This document shows, piece by piece, positions 35,392 through 43,147 of a stretch of DNA of 64,000 bases (the first letter of the stretch is position 1; every line of letters begins with the position of its first letter). This DNA comes from JBBTCX01 sp964494205 (GTDB lineage Bacteria; Planctomycetota; Phycisphaerae; UBA1845), in NCBI GenBank assembly GCA_964494205.1, contig CAZBRD010000023.1, forward strand, positions 5,407 to 69,406, read 5' to 3'. The notes under the pieces were generated by a model. That model ran no database searches. It saw only the letters and a list, made by a program, of their open reading frames with translations, and was not told where the DNA came from. A program made the position numbers and the translations under genes.

Positions 35392-36453
35392 TCAATCTCG
35401 CATTCCCTCTCTTGCACAATTTGATTTTGGCCGTGTATCAGCGGGCATTCGACTTGCCACGCGAGCTAATGACTGGCGACATGTAACAAGGTGGGGATGG
35501 TTGGAGGGTAGAGAGGTCTCGAGGATGGATTGAGCGCGAGTGAATAATGCGGCTGCGTGTTCAAGATGGCCCTGTCGCTCATGAAGCACCGCCAGGTTGT
35601 TTACGGTCGTTGCGACTTCGGGGTGGTTCGCGCCCAACGCGACTTCTTTGATGGCCAAGGATCGGGCGAAGCAATCAGCCGCCTGCTCAAAGTTATTTCG
35701 GGCGCATGCAATGGCTCCCAGATTATTCAGGCTGACGGAGCATTCGTAATGGTCTTTACCTAATCTCGATTCAAAGATCCTTAGCGCCCGTCGATGTAGA
35801 GCTTCGGCCTCGTCATATTTTTGTTGACCCTCTAACAATCCAGCCAGCGCCGCAAGGTCGGCTGCGACATCGGGATCGTCCGCTCCCAACGCTCCTTCTC
35901 GCAATGCAACGGCGCGCCGCGCGAACGGCGCGCCTTCAGCGAAACGACCGCGCGCATGCTCCAGACCGCCGAGGTTGTGATAGAGGCTGGCCAATGCGCA
36001 CGGATCTGGATTCGCACCGACCTCAAGAATCGCCAACGCTTGCCGATACAGGTTTGCTGCTTCTTCGAAGTGTGCGGTATATTTGTAGAGTATTCCCAAG
36101 TCGTTGAAGATTTGAACCAGCAGGGCATCCTTCGAATCGAGCCATTGCTCTGCAATGCGCAGCGCCGCGCGGTGCAAAGTCTCCGCTCGCCGATAACGGC
36201 CTTGGAGCCGCTCAATCCGTGCGACACCATTCAGTGCGGCCATGCCGATTCGCAATTCGTTGAGGTCACTTGTTGAACGTGGCCCCAGGCGTGACCAAAG
36301 GTAGCGGAACTCGCGGCGTGCGCGAGCGAACTCCCTGCGAGCTTCGCTCGCCTGCGCTTCGGCGAGGGCCGCGCACCAATGAGCAGCGCTTTGCCCTGCC
36401 GACGCGCGACCGCCAAGAGGCGCAGCGAGTCCGACACTCTCCGGTCTATACAT
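35392..36453 (-). CDS. tetratricopeptide (kinesin-light-chain-like TPR) repeat protein
   Basis: 353 residues from ATG 36453. Six or so 42-residue TPR units of the kinesin light chain kind run from about residue 70: RAETLHRAALRIAEQWL, VQIFNDLGILYKYTAHFEEAANLYRQAL, LASLYHNLGGLEHARGRFAEGAPFARRAV, and SLNNLGAIACARNNFEQAADCFARSL. TPRs are protein-binding scaffolds. There is no signal peptide. The start ATG shares its A with the stop TAA of the upstream small lipoprotein gene (TAATG), so translation is coupled. The context suggests that it works with the three small lipoproteins. Confidence 0.8.
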   Translation of the reverse strand: MYRPESVGLAAPLGGRASAGQSAAHWCAALAEAQASEARREFARARREFRYLWSRLGPRSTSDLNELRIGMAALNGVARIERLQGRYRRAETLHRAALRIAEQWLDSKDALLVQIFNDLGILYKYTAHFEEAANLYRQALAILEVGANPDPCALASLYHNLGGLEHARGRFAEGAPFARRAVALREGALGADDPDVAADLAALAGLLEGQQKYDEAEALHRRALRIFESRLGKDHYECSVSLNNLGAIACARNNFEQAADCFARSLAIKEVALGANHPEVATTVNNLAVLHERQGHLEHAAALFTRAQSILETSLPSNHPHLVTCRQSLARVASRMPADTRPKSNCAREGMRD

Positions 36454-36668
36454 TACGCACAAGCGAGGAACGTCTCGTTATGGTTGGCAGCCAGCTTGCC
36501 GGCGATGGCGACTTGGTCCGCCGGCATCTGGACGAATTCGCTAACCGTTTCAGACAACTGAAGGCCAGTGACTTCGTTGCAGCCGGTTGCCGCCAGCGTC
36601 GTCAGCGCCACGCTGCCAACGATCATGCACTTTACAACTGTCTTTTCCACTGAGTTCGACTGGTTCAC
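36453..36668 (-). CDS. small lipoprotein, tandem paralogue 1
   Basis: 71 residues with GTG start and GAGGG 6 bases upstream. The lipoprotein signal is KCMIVGSVALTTLAATGC, with Cys30 as the lipid site. The mature part is only about 40 residues and ends GKLAANHNETFLACA. The NHNETFL motif is shared with the two upstream paralogues. It is fused by a TAATG overlap to the TPR gene. Function unknown. Confidence 0.65.
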   Translation of the reverse strand: MNQSNSVEKTVVKCMIVGSVALTTLAATGCNEVTGLQLSETVSEFVQMPADQVAIAGKLAANHNETFLACA

Positions 36669-36818
36669 GGGTTTCCCTCACTTCCATTAACTAAATCACA
36701 GAATCCTGCAGCGCAACCACCTGACATGCTGCCGCAGGCACGTCATCACATGCGCAAGAATCTCGCACCCGGCGTCAAGAATTCTTCGCAATTCGCTTTT
36801 TTCTTCGCGCGAAGCGGT

Positions 36819-37061
36819 TCATCGACCATCGCCGCGACACTCGACAGCTGACGACAGGAATGTCTCGTTGTGGTTATTCGCGATCTTGCCGATGAGATGG
36901 AGTGGATCGACTGCCTGATTGGCCGCTTCGGCAGAGGCAACTTCTACGACTTGCGTTTGCAAAAACTCATTGCAGCCGGCTACCGCCAGCGTTGCAAGCG
37001 AGAGGCTGCCAACGATCATGCACTTTACAACTGTCTTCTCCACCGGGTTCGACTGGTTCAT
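36819..37061 (-). CDS. small lipoprotein, tandem paralogue 2
   Basis: 80 residues from ATG 37061 with AGAGGG upstream. The first 25 residues are almost identical to paralogue 1 (MNQSN-VEKTVVKCMIVGS). The lipobox is LAVAGC. The mature part shares VVEV-SAEAANQAVDPLHL-GKI with paralogue 3 and then has NHNETFL. It has an extra Cys near the end (SSAVECRGDGR). A longer frame to 37280 runs through paralogue 3 in another frame and is not real. Confidence 0.65.
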   Translation of the reverse strand: MNQSNPVEKTVVKCMIVGSLSLATLAVAGCNEFLQTQVVEVASAEAANQAVDPLHLIGKIANNHNETFLSSAVECRGDGR

Positions 37062-37122
37062 GGCATTCCCTCTTTTTCTTGCGCAAAGCAGATCAATGAT
37101 TACGACTACGGCACTCGACTGA

Positions 37123-37374
37123 TTACGACAGGAATGTCTCGTTGTGGTTAATTGAAATCTTGCCGACGAGATGGAGCGGATCGACTGCCTGATTGGCCGC
37201 CTCAGCAGAGCCAACTTCGACGACTTGCGTTTCTGCAAACTCCTTGCAGCCCGTAGACGAAAGGGTTGCAACGGCCACACCGACTGTAATCACGCATTTC
37301 GCAATCGTCGTTGCCAGCGCCTTCTTTTGTTCTGGTGTCATTCTTGTGGTGGATTTCGTTGATTCTCTGGTCAT
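37123..37374 (-). CDS. small lipoprotein, tandem paralogue 3 (first gene of the unit)
   Basis: 83 residues; GAGG 9 bases before the ATG. The signal is CVITVGVAVATLSSTGC. The mature part is KEFAETQVVEVGSAEAANQ onward and ends GKISINHNETFLS. It is the promoter-proximal member of a unit with paralogues 2 and 1 and the TPR gene, divergent from the ArsR-type regulator gene. Confidence 0.65.
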   Translation of the reverse strand: MTRESTKSTTRMTPEQKKALATTIAKCVITVGVAVATLSSTGCKEFAETQVVEVGSAEAANQAVDPLHLVGKISINHNETFLS

Positions 37375-37532
37375 GTTTCATCACCTCAGAAAAGCACCGA
37401 ACTAAGACCACTGGATCGCCCTCTACGTCACGGAATAGCGAGCTTCGATTGGAATGCGAAAACGGCGCATGAACCACGTCATGGATTTTCCAGATTTCTC
37501 GTTTTTCATGGCAAGAAAACCTGCGACGGCCA

Positions 37533-37563
37533 CATTGACAAAAATAGTTGTCAATGCTAATCT
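37533..37563 (+). promoter_or_regulatory. promoter with overlapping operator for the ArsR-type operon
   Basis: TTGACA (37535-37540) and TAATCT (37558-37563, preceded by TGC as in extended -10 elements) are spaced by 17 bp. A perfect 8-bp inverted repeat CATTGACA/TGTCAATG (arms 37533-37540 and 37549-37556) covers the -35 and the spacer, as expected for an autorepressor site. The predicted transcript start falls at about 37570, at the start codon itself (37571). Confidence 0.5.
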
Positions 37564-37570
37564 GCTGGAA

Positions 37571-38173
37571 ATGGTGGAGTTACGTGTCATCGATGATCCG
37601 GCATCGGCCAGCGTGGCGCTGGACCCAGTGCGCAGTCGCCTTCTGTCGGAGCTCCGCACGCCGGCGTCCGCCGCCGCCCTTGCTGGTCGCATGGGGTTGC
37701 CACGGCAGAAGGTGAACTACCATCTGCGAACGCTCGAGTCGCACGGACTGATCCGGGTGGACAGCAAGAAGCGATGGGGTGGATTGACGGAGCGGCGTCT
37801 GGTGGCCACTGCATCCTCGTACGTTGTCTCGCCCGGAGCGATGGGTCCGGCTGCGGCGGATCCCGCTTGCGGTATGGATCGACTGTCCGCGAGCTATCTC
37901 GTCGCGCTGGCGGCCCGTGTGGTCCGTGAAGTCGGACAGTTGCTTCGCAAGTCCGAAGAACTCAACAAACGCCTAGCGACACTCTCCATCGATACCGAGG
38001 TAAGATTCCGTTCCGCGGAAGACCGTGCCGCGTTCAGCAGCGAACTGACCGCCGCGGTGGCCGCGCTGGTCTCTCGCTATCACGACGAGTCCGCACCGGG
38101 CGGGCGTCGACATCGCCTGATGGTCGGGGCGTATCCCACACCTATAGAAACGAAAGAGAACGAAATAGCATGA
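37571..38173 (+). CDS. ArsR-type winged-helix transcriptional regulator
   Basis: 200 residues. I start it at ATG 37571 (MVELRVIDDP), because homologous regulators begin this way and the promoter lies just upstream; a frame back to 37454 would run through the promoter. The winged helix spans residues about 15-75: LDPVRSRLLSELRTPASAAALAGRMGL, recognition helix PRQKVNYHLRTLESHGLI, wing VDSKKRWGGLTERRLV. The C-terminal half is helical and may sense a ligand or dimerise. No metal-binding Cys pair is seen. It overlaps the next gene by ATGA, and probably controls the four-gene operon. Confidence 0.82.
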   Translation: MVELRVIDDPASASVALDPVRSRLLSELRTPASAAALAGRMGLPRQKVNYHLRTLESHGLIRVDSKKRWGGLTERRLVATASSYVVSPGAMGPAAADPACGMDRLSASYLVALAARVVREVGQLLRKSEELNKRLATLSIDTEVRFRSAEDRAAFSSELTAAVAALVSRYHDESAPGGRRHRLMVGAYPTPIETKENEIA

Positions 38174-38724
38174 GCATCAAGAAGGTAAAATCCAAGCGCC
38201 GATCGGTGAAGAAAGTCAAAGTCGAGATCCCCGACAGTTCCCATTCTGCGGCGGCGCGACGATCAGCGGAAGCCGAGTTGCGTGCGCTGATCGACAAGTT
38301 TGCACCCGCGCATCTAAAGCTCATCACCGCCATGCGAAAGAAGCTGCGAAAGCGTCTGCCAACCGCACATGAGGTGGTGTATGAATATCACAACTTAGGT
38401 GCTGTGGTAATCAGCTTTTCACCGAACGAGCACGGACACGAGGGCGTTCTTGGAATCCGCGCGGACGCGAACGGCGTTAAGCTGTACTTCGGTCGTGGTA
38501 AGGAATTGCCGGATCCTGAGAAATTGCTGCAGGGGAAAGGTGGGCTGGTTCGCTCGATTGATGTGGAAGGCGCGTCCACGCTCGCTCGTCCGGCGGTCGC
38601 GCGACTGATCGAAGAGGCCATCGCTCGCAATCGCGCGCCGTTCGCGTCAGCGGGCCGCGGGTCAGTGGTCATTCGTACGTCATCGGCCAAGAAGAGTCGT
38701 CCACGTCGCCCACGAGTAGCGTGA
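38170..38724 (+). CDS. DUF1801-like protein
   Basis: 184 residues. Residues about 35-150 look like the DUF1801 (YdhG-type) fold: LRALIDKFAPAHLKLITAMRKKLRKRLPTAHEVVYEYHNLGAVVISFSPN, then LGIRADANGVKLYFGRG. Both ends are Lys/Arg-rich (KKVKSKRRSVKKVKVE; SSAKKSRPRRPRVA), which suggests nucleic-acid contact or just charge. The role of DUF1801 is poorly known; it often accompanies ArsR regulators and SRPBCC proteins, as here. Its first 22 residues resemble the start of the SRPBCC protein two genes on. Confidence 0.7.
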   Translation: MSIKKVKSKRRSVKKVKVEIPDSSHSAAARRSAEAELRALIDKFAPAHLKLITAMRKKLRKRLPTAHEVVYEYHNLGAVVISFSPNEHGHEGVLGIRADANGVKLYFGRGKELPDPEKLLQGKGGLVRSIDVEGASTLARPAVARLIEEAIARNRAPFASAGRGSVVIRTSSAKKSRPRRPRVA

Positions 38725-38760
38725 GACTATTTCCCCGGCTCCCTAAGGACGCACCCCAAC

Positions 38761-39111
38761 ATGAAGTACTGGACTGATCTTGAGTTGGAGACTTGGATCG
38801 TAGAGGTCGGCGGTGAGGTGATCGAAAAGGAGGCCGCGCGCGGTCGGGCCGCGCTTACTCCCTTAGAGAGGCTGATCTATTGCGTCTGGGTCGCCGATTA
38901 CAGCATGCGAAACGCAGGTGATCTGGTTACAGCGTCCGACGTTTATGGTCGGTTTCAAGAAGAAGCTGGCTCGTTGGCGATCGAACTTGGCATGTCGCGC
39001 ACTCACACTGCGTTCACGCTGCCTACGAAAGAGCTTGAGAAACAGTACTTTGATCTGTTGAGCGGAATTCTTGACGAAATTGACACCAAGCGGAGCGATG
39101 GCGGTAAATGA
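38761..39111 (+). CDS. hypothetical protein in the ArsR operon
   Basis: 116 residues, starting 36 bp after the DUF1801-like gene. It is all-helical by appearance, with LTPLERLIYCVWVADYSMRNAGDL and a Glu/Leu-rich second half. The first part recalls DMP19-like (DUF4375) proteins, but this is weak. No signal peptide or catalytic motif. Co-transcription with its neighbours is likely from spacing. Confidence 0.6.
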   Translation: MKYWTDLELETWIVEVGGEVIEKEAARGRAALTPLERLIYCVWVADYSMRNAGDLVTASDVYGRFQEEAGSLAIELGMSRTHTAFTLPTKELEKQYFDLLSGILDEIDTKRSDGGK

Positions 39112-39132
39112 TCCGCAGAGGAGGAAAACAAC

Positions 39133-39945
39133 ATGAGCGTAAAGAAGGATTCATCAGGTCGCCGATCGGTGCAGGTTGAAGTTGAAGTCCCAGGGACACC
39201 CGAGGAAGTCTGGCGCGCAATCGCCACGGGGCCCGGCGTCTCTTCGTGGTTCGTTCCCACACGGATGGAGGAGCGCCAGGGCGGAGAAATTGTGAGCAAT
39301 TTCGGGCCGGGCATGGACTGCCCTGCCACAATCACATCGTGGGAAGCGCTCAAACGCTTTGCGGCTGAGAGCGACATGGGAATGCCCGGTTCACCCAAGA
39401 TGGCAACCGAGTGGAGTATCGAGGCCCGCGCTGGTGGAATGTGCCTTGTCCGCGTGGTGCACAGCCTCTTTGCCGACACCGACGATTGGGACAATCAGCT
39501 CGATGGTTTGGAGCAAGGCTGGCCGACTTACTTCCGCATTCTTCGGATGTACCTTGCCAACTTCAAGGGCATGCCGTGTTCATCGATGCAGTTCGTTGGC
39601 TTCTCCGGCGATTCGGAGACGAATGCTTGGCAGAAAGCCGGTGGCGAACTCGGGCTCCTCAAGGTTGCCGAAGGACAGAAATGGAGCGCTCCCGATAGTT
39701 TCCCGCGCATGACCGGCGTGGTGGACTCGCTGGGAAAAGGGATGCACTCCAACACCGTGCTGCTTCGTCTCGATACGCCCGCGCCCGGGACTGCGTATGT
39801 CGGCGCGTTCTCCTGCGGCGGGATGATAATGGTGTGCCTGAGCGTCTATCTCTACGGCGACAAGGCGAAAGCCGCCGTCGAGCGCGATCAACCGATCTGG
39901 CAGAAGTGGATAAGCGATCAGTTCCCCATGCCGCAGATGGGCTGA
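39133..39945 (+). CDS. SRPBCC (AHSA1/START-like) domain protein
   Basis: 270 residues; AGGAGG 8 bases before the ATG. The START-like domain begins VEVEVPGTPEEVWRAIATGPGVSSWFVPT and continues with GGEIVSNFG and an ending helix around GWPTYFRILRMYLANF. This hydrophobic-cavity fold binds lipids or acts like Aha1; the ligand is unknown. A further 110 residues (from about 150) form a second alpha/beta part. As the last gene of the ArsR operon it is followed by an intrinsic terminator. ArsR plus SRPBCC is a frequent bacterial pairing. Confidence 0.82.
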   Translation: MSVKKDSSGRRSVQVEVEVPGTPEEVWRAIATGPGVSSWFVPTRMEERQGGEIVSNFGPGMDCPATITSWEALKRFAAESDMGMPGSPKMATEWSIEARAGGMCLVRVVHSLFADTDDWDNQLDGLEQGWPTYFRILRMYLANFKGMPCSSMQFVGFSGDSETNAWQKAGGELGLLKVAEGQKWSAPDSFPRMTGVVDSLGKGMHSNTVLLRLDTPAPGTAYVGAFSCGGMIMVCLSVYLYGDKAKAAVERDQPIWQKWISDQFPMPQMG

Positions 39946-39995
39946 GCATCGCAATACGCAGGCGTATTCTTACCGGCAATTCGTGACACGAGAAG

Positions 39996-40025
39996 GCCCT
40001 TCGATGTCCTCATCGAAGGGCTTTT
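39996..40025 (+). terminator. intrinsic terminator of the ArsR-SRPBCC operon
   Basis: GCCCTTCGATG-TCCT-CATCGAAGGGC forms an 11-bp perfect stem with a 4-base loop, directly followed by TTTT. It lies 50 bp after the stop codon. Confidence 0.85.
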
Positions 40026-40033
40026 GCCTGCCG

Positions 40034-40052
40034 TCACTCGGGGCGACAGGAT
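40034..40052. repeat. 19-bp direct repeat (tRNA-Pro 3'-end sequence), left copy
   Basis: TCACTCGGGGCGACAGGAT, identical to 42129-42147, where it is part of the tRNA-Pro 3'-half scar. It covers the acceptor end and start of the T-arm plus four flanking bases. Similarity stops immediately on both sides. Confidence 0.8.
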
Positions 40053-40310
40053 AACAATTGAGCTTTTTTTGCGATCGTGCGCTGAAACCAGCGATCTTTA
40101 CCCTGGCAGTCAATTGGCACGTTGCCGTGACAATGGTATTTGGGCTGAGGCTGCAGTTGCATCGACGGGATTGCTCCACATCAACACATAGTTCGTTACT
40201 CGTGCGTTATTTTGATCGCACGACTATGCGATAAGATGAAGACGCTCCGACGTGATTTGCATATTGGATTGCGGCGGTGAGCGAAATCGATACTTGCCTT
40301 GGAGATCTAG

Positions 40311-42068
40311 ATGATCACTGTCTTCAAAAATTCATCGATATTCCGGGATGATCGCTGGCGCACAGGTCGGGCACTGCTGTCGGTCGTTGTTGCGAGCGTG
40401 GTGGGCGGTTTTGTCGAGACCGTACGCGCCGAGTCGCTCTCAAATCCGGTGGGTGGCACGGTCGTGGAGGGATCGCCGGTTAAGAATGAGCCCGATCCCG
40501 TCTCGATCGACGGCTGGAAGGCTGAGACTTTCACGCTGCCGCCTGGGTTCGCACCGGAGCTGCCCACGGGTCATGAGTCATTGCGATTTGCGCCTGGCTG
40601 GCGCGAACCCAAGGCTGAGGACTTCTGGTCGTACGCGTTCGTGATGTGGATCAACGAGCCTGCACCGGACAAGGTACGGATCACGACGTTGCTGGAAAAA
40701 TACTATGACGGGTTGCTAGCTTCGTTCGCAGCCGGCAAGAACAAGGACATCAGCAAAACTCCCGCGCGAGTCGAAGTGGTGAGCACCACGCCGAACAAAT
40801 TCGAAGTGAAGATGCACGTTATCGACGCCTTCGCCACCTTTGAACCGATCGAACTGCGTGTCGTGGTCAGTTCCCACGCCGAAACTGATAAACGTACGGT
40901 CTTGCGCTTTCAGGTCAGCCCGCAACCCAAAGAGCACGCAATCTGGCGATCTTTGAAAGTGGCGACCGCAAGTATCGCATCTCAAGATGGAGCATGGCAG
41001 CCTGCACCTTCCAACGCAGTGGCAACTCCAAAGAACGAATTGAAAGGTGACGCGCCGGTCAACGCGCCGCATGCCGCTATTGCATTAGAGCCTGCGAATC
41101 GCGATCCCTATTTCACGCCGACAGAGTCCAAGTCAACCTCGTACATGCCCAAGGTGATCATTCGCAACATTCGCGAGGATCGCGCGGGGAATATCTGGTT
41201 CGCCACGTTTGGCGGCCCCATTCGCTATGACGGCAAAGAGTTCACGAACTTTTCAGAGGAAGTGGGCCTGGCCAAGACGCGCATTTTTTCACTTCTGGTA
41301 GATCGATCGGGCGCACTTTGGTTCGGCTCCATCACCGGCGGTGCGTCGCGCTATGACGGAAAATCGTTTACGAAGTTCACGGAAAAAGAGGGCTTGGGCA
41401 ATAACAACGTAAGCTGGATCTTTGAAGATCGCGATGGAAATATTTGGCTCGGCACCGACAACGGCGCCAGTCGATACGACGGCAAATCGATGACCAACTT
41501 CACGACGAAAGAGGGACTCGTTCACGACTCCGTCTATACGATCGGCCAGGATGCTTCGGGGCGAATCTGGTTTGGAACTCAGGGTGGAATCTGCTCCTAC
41601 GACGGCAAATCATTTTCCAATCTCGCCTACCAGGTCGGCAGATCGTTTGTGAACATTCGCACGATGGCTGTGGATCGATCAGGCAGCGTGTGGTTCGGCG
41701 GGCAAGAAGGGGCATTCCGGTACGACGGCAATGGTGTAACGACGTTTACTTCCAAAGACGGTTTGCTGGATGATTTTGTTGGCTCGATGATCGTCGATCG
41801 GATGGGAAACCTTTGGTTAGGACATCCCGGAGGATTTCCAGCCGGCCAAGGTGGCGGCGCGAGCCGATACGATGGAAAGTCCTTCGTGCACTTCACACAA
41901 AGGGAGGGCCTCGGCAGTAAGACCGTCTATGCCATGCTCGAAGACAAGGCCGGGAACATTTGGTTCGGCAGCGTCGACGCAGGTGCATCGCGTTACGACG
42001 GAAAGAACTTCACGAATTTCTCAGCAACCGCCCCGCCTTCGTTACCAGCCCAAGGCAATTCAAAGTGA
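40311..42068 (+). CDS. exported Reg_prop (two-component regulator propeller) protein without kinase part
   Basis: 585 residues; GGAG 6 bases before the ATG. The N-terminus has a signal or signal-anchor (RALLSVVVASVVGGFVETVRAES). Residues about 50-230 are a separate domain with no family I know. Residues 280-570 carry about seven blades of the Reg_prop kind, each ending IWFGT..G.SRYDGKSFT.F (e.g. DRAGNIWFATFGG, DRDGNIWLGTDNG, DKAGNIWFGSVDAG). In Bacteroidetes such propellers are the sensor half of hybrid two-component systems; here no kinase follows, so it is a lone extracytoplasmic propeller. It sits alone between the two 19-bp repeats. Confidence 0.8.
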   Translation: MITVFKNSSIFRDDRWRTGRALLSVVVASVVGGFVETVRAESLSNPVGGTVVEGSPVKNEPDPVSIDGWKAETFTLPPGFAPELPTGHESLRFAPGWREPKAEDFWSYAFVMWINEPAPDKVRITTLLEKYYDGLLASFAAGKNKDISKTPARVEVVSTTPNKFEVKMHVIDAFATFEPIELRVVVSSHAETDKRTVLRFQVSPQPKEHAIWRSLKVATASIASQDGAWQPAPSNAVATPKNELKGDAPVNAPHAAIALEPANRDPYFTPTESKSTSYMPKVIIRNIREDRAGNIWFATFGGPIRYDGKEFTNFSEEVGLAKTRIFSLLVDRSGALWFGSITGGASRYDGKSFTKFTEKEGLGNNNVSWIFEDRDGNIWLGTDNGASRYDGKSMTNFTTKEGLVHDSVYTIGQDASGRIWFGTQGGICSYDGKSFSNLAYQVGRSFVNIRTMAVDRSGSVWFGGQEGAFRYDGNGVTTFTSKDGLLDDFVGSMIVDRMGNLWLGHPGGFPAGQGGGASRYDGKSFVHFTQREGLGSKTVYAMLEDKAGNIWFGSVDAGASRYDGKNFTNFSATAPPSLPAQGNSK

Positions 42069-42132
42069 TATGAGCCAAAGATAAGGGAATCTCAAATTAG
42101 ACTATTCGGAAGCTGAACTATGTATTGTTCAC

Positions 42133-42175
42133 TCGGGGCGACAGGATTCGAACCTGCGACTTCCTGCTCCCAAAG
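42133..42175 (-). pseudogene. 3' half of a tRNA-Pro(TGG) gene, integration scar
   Basis: Read on the minus strand, the segment starts at the anticodon loop (CTTTGGGAG), continues through the variable region and a complete T-arm (GCAGGTTCGAATCCTGT), and ends with the acceptor strand CGCCCCGA. The 5' half (acceptor 5' strand, D-arm, anticodon 5' stem) is missing to the right of 42175. Tyrosine integrases commonly use exactly this part of a tRNA as attachment core. The usual false protein motif GATGFEPATS is read from the opposite strand here. It is not a functional tRNA. Confidence 0.8.
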
Positions 42176-42550
42176 TAATTGCGCTCGAAATTTACCCGCG
42201 TTGGCACTAGCAAGAACCGCCTTTTTCAGCCCGAAATCCGCGGTGTCAGTGGGTGACACTTTAGCGCTCGCCTGGCGCTATAGTGGCGCTCGTGTCGTCT
42301 CGGGGCCAGAATGACACTCTTTGGACACTCAGACTGCATCAATAAACACAAAATTCTTGATTCTGCGTAAAGGCGCGCCGGAGCGACCTACTGAAGCGAA
42401 ATCAATCGCCGAGCCGCGAGGAAAACAGGCAGACATGGGGCCACTTATGGACGTGCTGCGAGAAAAGTGAGCTCACTCCCGTCAGAGAATTATTGACCAC
42501 CGCCGACTGTGGTTCAAACTCTCCCACAGCGAACACTCTTATGCACACCG
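42176..42550. other. island left end: non-coding, with repeated TGACAC boxes
   Basis: 375 bp with no gene. TGACAC occurs as an inverted pair (GTGTCA 42243-42248 and TGACACT 42254-42260), again as TGACACT at 42312-42318 and as a variant GGACACT at 42323-42329. Short repeated boxes next to a tRNA-type core would fit integrase arm sites, but this is inference. Confidence 0.35.
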
Positions 42551-42991
42551 TCAGGCTCGCCTTCTCATTCGCCCCCCGGCTGGGGCTTCGCGGCGCGGCG
42601 AAGTGCGTCCGACGCGAATCACCGGATCCCAGAATCCTGGAGCGGCGAGCGCTTCTTGGTCACTTGGCCAAGGTGGAATCGTAGCAATGAGAAATACGAG
42701 GGGCGCGCTGTCGTCATTGCGAAATTGAAATGCTGTCTGACGGGGTACCGTCAAGCTTTGGCCGGGTCGCAACGTGACGATCTGCGATTTTCCCGATCGT
42801 GGTTTACGCCACACTTTGCCTCGTCCGGAAACGCAGTACCAGATTTCTTCGATCGTCTTATGCTTGACAGGACGTGTGATGTGCTTGGGTGGAAGCGTGC
42901 AATGGCAAAGGCTGCCACCGGATACCTTCGAGAGCTCTCGAATCTCAGAACCGTCCGGCGCGATGTGATCGTAACGCCGCTTTAGTCTCAT
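42551..42991 (-). CDS. cupin-domain protein
   Basis: 146 residues from ATG 42991 (MRLKRRYDHIAPDGSEI); the frame is open back to 43090, but the extra Arg-rich part does not look like cupin sequence and no ribosome site helps to decide. Cupin motifs are HKTIEEIWYCVSGRGKVW (His, Glu) and PRQTAFQFRNDDSAPLVFL; the first metal motif is incomplete (TRPVKHKTIEE has one His where two are usual). The C-terminus is Arg-rich. It lies 156 bp downstream of the large hydrolase gene on the same strand. Substrate unknown. Confidence 0.65.
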   Translation of the reverse strand: MRLKRRYDHIAPDGSEIRELSKVSGGSLCHCTLPPKHITRPVKHKTIEEIWYCVSGRGKVWRKPRSGKSQIVTLRPGQSLTVPRQTAFQFRNDDSAPLVFLIATIPPWPSDQEALAAPGFWDPVIRVGRTSPRREAPAGGRMRRRA

Positions 42992-43147
42992 ATCGCTATA
43001 CATCCGACGTTTCATGCAGGTATCGCTCGCCCTCGCATCGTTGGATGATCTCCAAACTCGTACTGTGGCTCTACTCTCACGGCATGGCAACGCAGAACGT
43101 CCGCTCGTTAAGCACTTCAGCCACGAGCGTTGTTAGTGTGGATCGCC

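Noticed and set aside
42120..42314. Short protein with GATGFEPATS
   Set aside because: Well-known false translation of a tRNA 3' end; the DNA is the tRNA-Pro scar.
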